Origin: UBA8522 sp049287565
GTDB lineage: Bacteria; Acidobacteriota; Aminicenantia; Aminicenantales; UBA8522
DNA: 5,600 nt
NCBI GenBank assembly: GCA_049287565.1
Contig: JBAQGA010000080.1
Location: 1-5,600, forward strand
Reading direction: 5' to 3'
Every line of letters starts with the position of its first letter. The stretch's first letter is position 1. Below the pieces are notes generated by a model. The model was not told where the DNA came from. It was given only the letters and a program-made list of their open reading frames with translations, and did not search any database. Shown in pieces: positions 5,369 through 5,600 of the stretch. Position numbers and translations under genes: made by a program.

Positions 5369-5600
5369 GAGGGAAGCCGTCACCATTTTGTTGACTGAGG
5401 CGAGGGCTTGGGTGAGGAAGTCCATCGACGACAGGCCGCTCTTTTTCCCCAAGGCGAAAGGCGGTGGCATGAGAAACCCGTATGAGGAGTGAGCGGGCAC
5501 GGTTTCTCGACCGCAGGGAGAGAAGAGCGAACGACGAATCGAGCCCGTTTTCCGCGCTGGGAGAAAACGGGCGCGGTTTCGAGGCCACTGCCCCGAGCCT
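5369..5600. other. Gene-free, hairpin-rich region of unknown type, cut by the window edge
   Basis: No convincing gene is seen in these 232 bases. Minus-strand open frames of 60-80 codons exist (5500-5318 and 5588-5346), but they are rich in Ser, Pro, Arg and Leu, overlap each other in different frames and show no recognisable motif. The block instead contains successive inverted repeats. CCGC-T-CTTT (5436-5444) pairs with AAAGGCGG (5457-5464). GAGAAACC (5471-5478) pairs with GGTTTCTC (5501-5508). GCCCGTTTTC (5543-5552) forms a perfect 10-bp stem with GAAAACGGGC (5563-5572), possibly extended by CGAA (5535-5538) with TTCG (5578-5581). A structured RNA or a palindromic repeat cluster would explain this; the strand cannot be decided. 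It does not match RNase P RNA, tmRNA or tRNA as I know them. Confidence 0.35.

Noticed and set aside
5391..5419. TTGACT at 5391 as a promoter -35
   Set aside because: No TATAAT-like hexamer lies 15-19 bases downstream.
5405..5425. RNase P RNA, suggested by a GAGGAAGTCC-like stretch
   Set aside because: The core match GAGGAAAGTCC is broken and the partner ACAGAA-type P4 strand is absent.
5318..5588. Two overlapping minus-strand open frames of 60 and 80 codons
   Set aside because: They lie in different frames, have low-complexity Ser/Pro/Arg/Leu composition, no good ribosome site and no motif; they appear to be by-products of GC-rich hairpin DNA.
1..5600. CRISPR array, tRNA, rRNA, phage or toxin-antitoxin genes
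   Set aside because: No regularly spaced direct repeats, cloverleaf, rRNA-like segment or recognisable gene of these kinds was found.

Overview
The window is a compact, gene-dense stretch of bacterial chromosome. Its coding DNA is GC-rich, and one short block (about 4821-5275) is clearly richer in A and T. The signals read as bacterial: Shine-Dalgarno sequences, sigma-70-type promoter hexamers, Sec signal peptides and a full-length formate--tetrahydrofolate ligase. No rRNA or other phylogenetic marker is present. The exported peptidases, the formate ligase and the GGGGACAG-type palindromic repeats would suit an uncultured Acidobacteriota/Aminicenantes-like or deltaproteobacterial-type genome, but that placement is a weak inference.

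Layout. Positions 1-about 110 hold tandem G/C-rich hairpins with no gene. A good promoter (143-171) then leads into a plus-strand pair: a guanine-deaminase-type zinc deaminase (188-676) and, 14 bases later behind a perfect AAGGAGG, an exported subtilisin-like serine protease that starts at TTG (691-2181). Converging on this pair is a minus-strand pair: formate--tetrahydrofolate ligase (fhs, 4804-3131) and, 20 bases downstream, an exported M55 zinc D-aminopeptidase of the DppA family (3110-2217). The two operons meet tail to tail with 35 bases between stop codons and no clear terminator.

Upstream of fhs lies a 90-bp imperfect palindrome (4836-4925) ending in a 13-bp perfect inverted repeat, GGGGACAGTATAT. 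Both arms carry promoter-like hexamers pointing outward, one set towards fhs and one towards a small two-helix membrane protein gene (4966-5226). A partial copy of the same repeat end (5250-5261) follows that gene, so the small gene is bracketed by repeat ends. From about 5336 to the window end there is no convincing gene. A terminator-like hairpin is followed by a series of further hairpins, which could be a structured RNA or a repeat cluster cut by the window edge.

Together the genes suggest nitrogen and one-carbon salvage: purine deamination, extracytoplasmic peptide breakdown by two different peptidases, and activation of formate onto tetrahydrofolate. This link is inferred from gene identity and order only. 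The items most worth a second look are the palindromic repeat acting as a possible ready-made divergent promoter, the loss of a usually conserved folate-stacking tryptophan in Fhs, and the hairpin-rich right edge.
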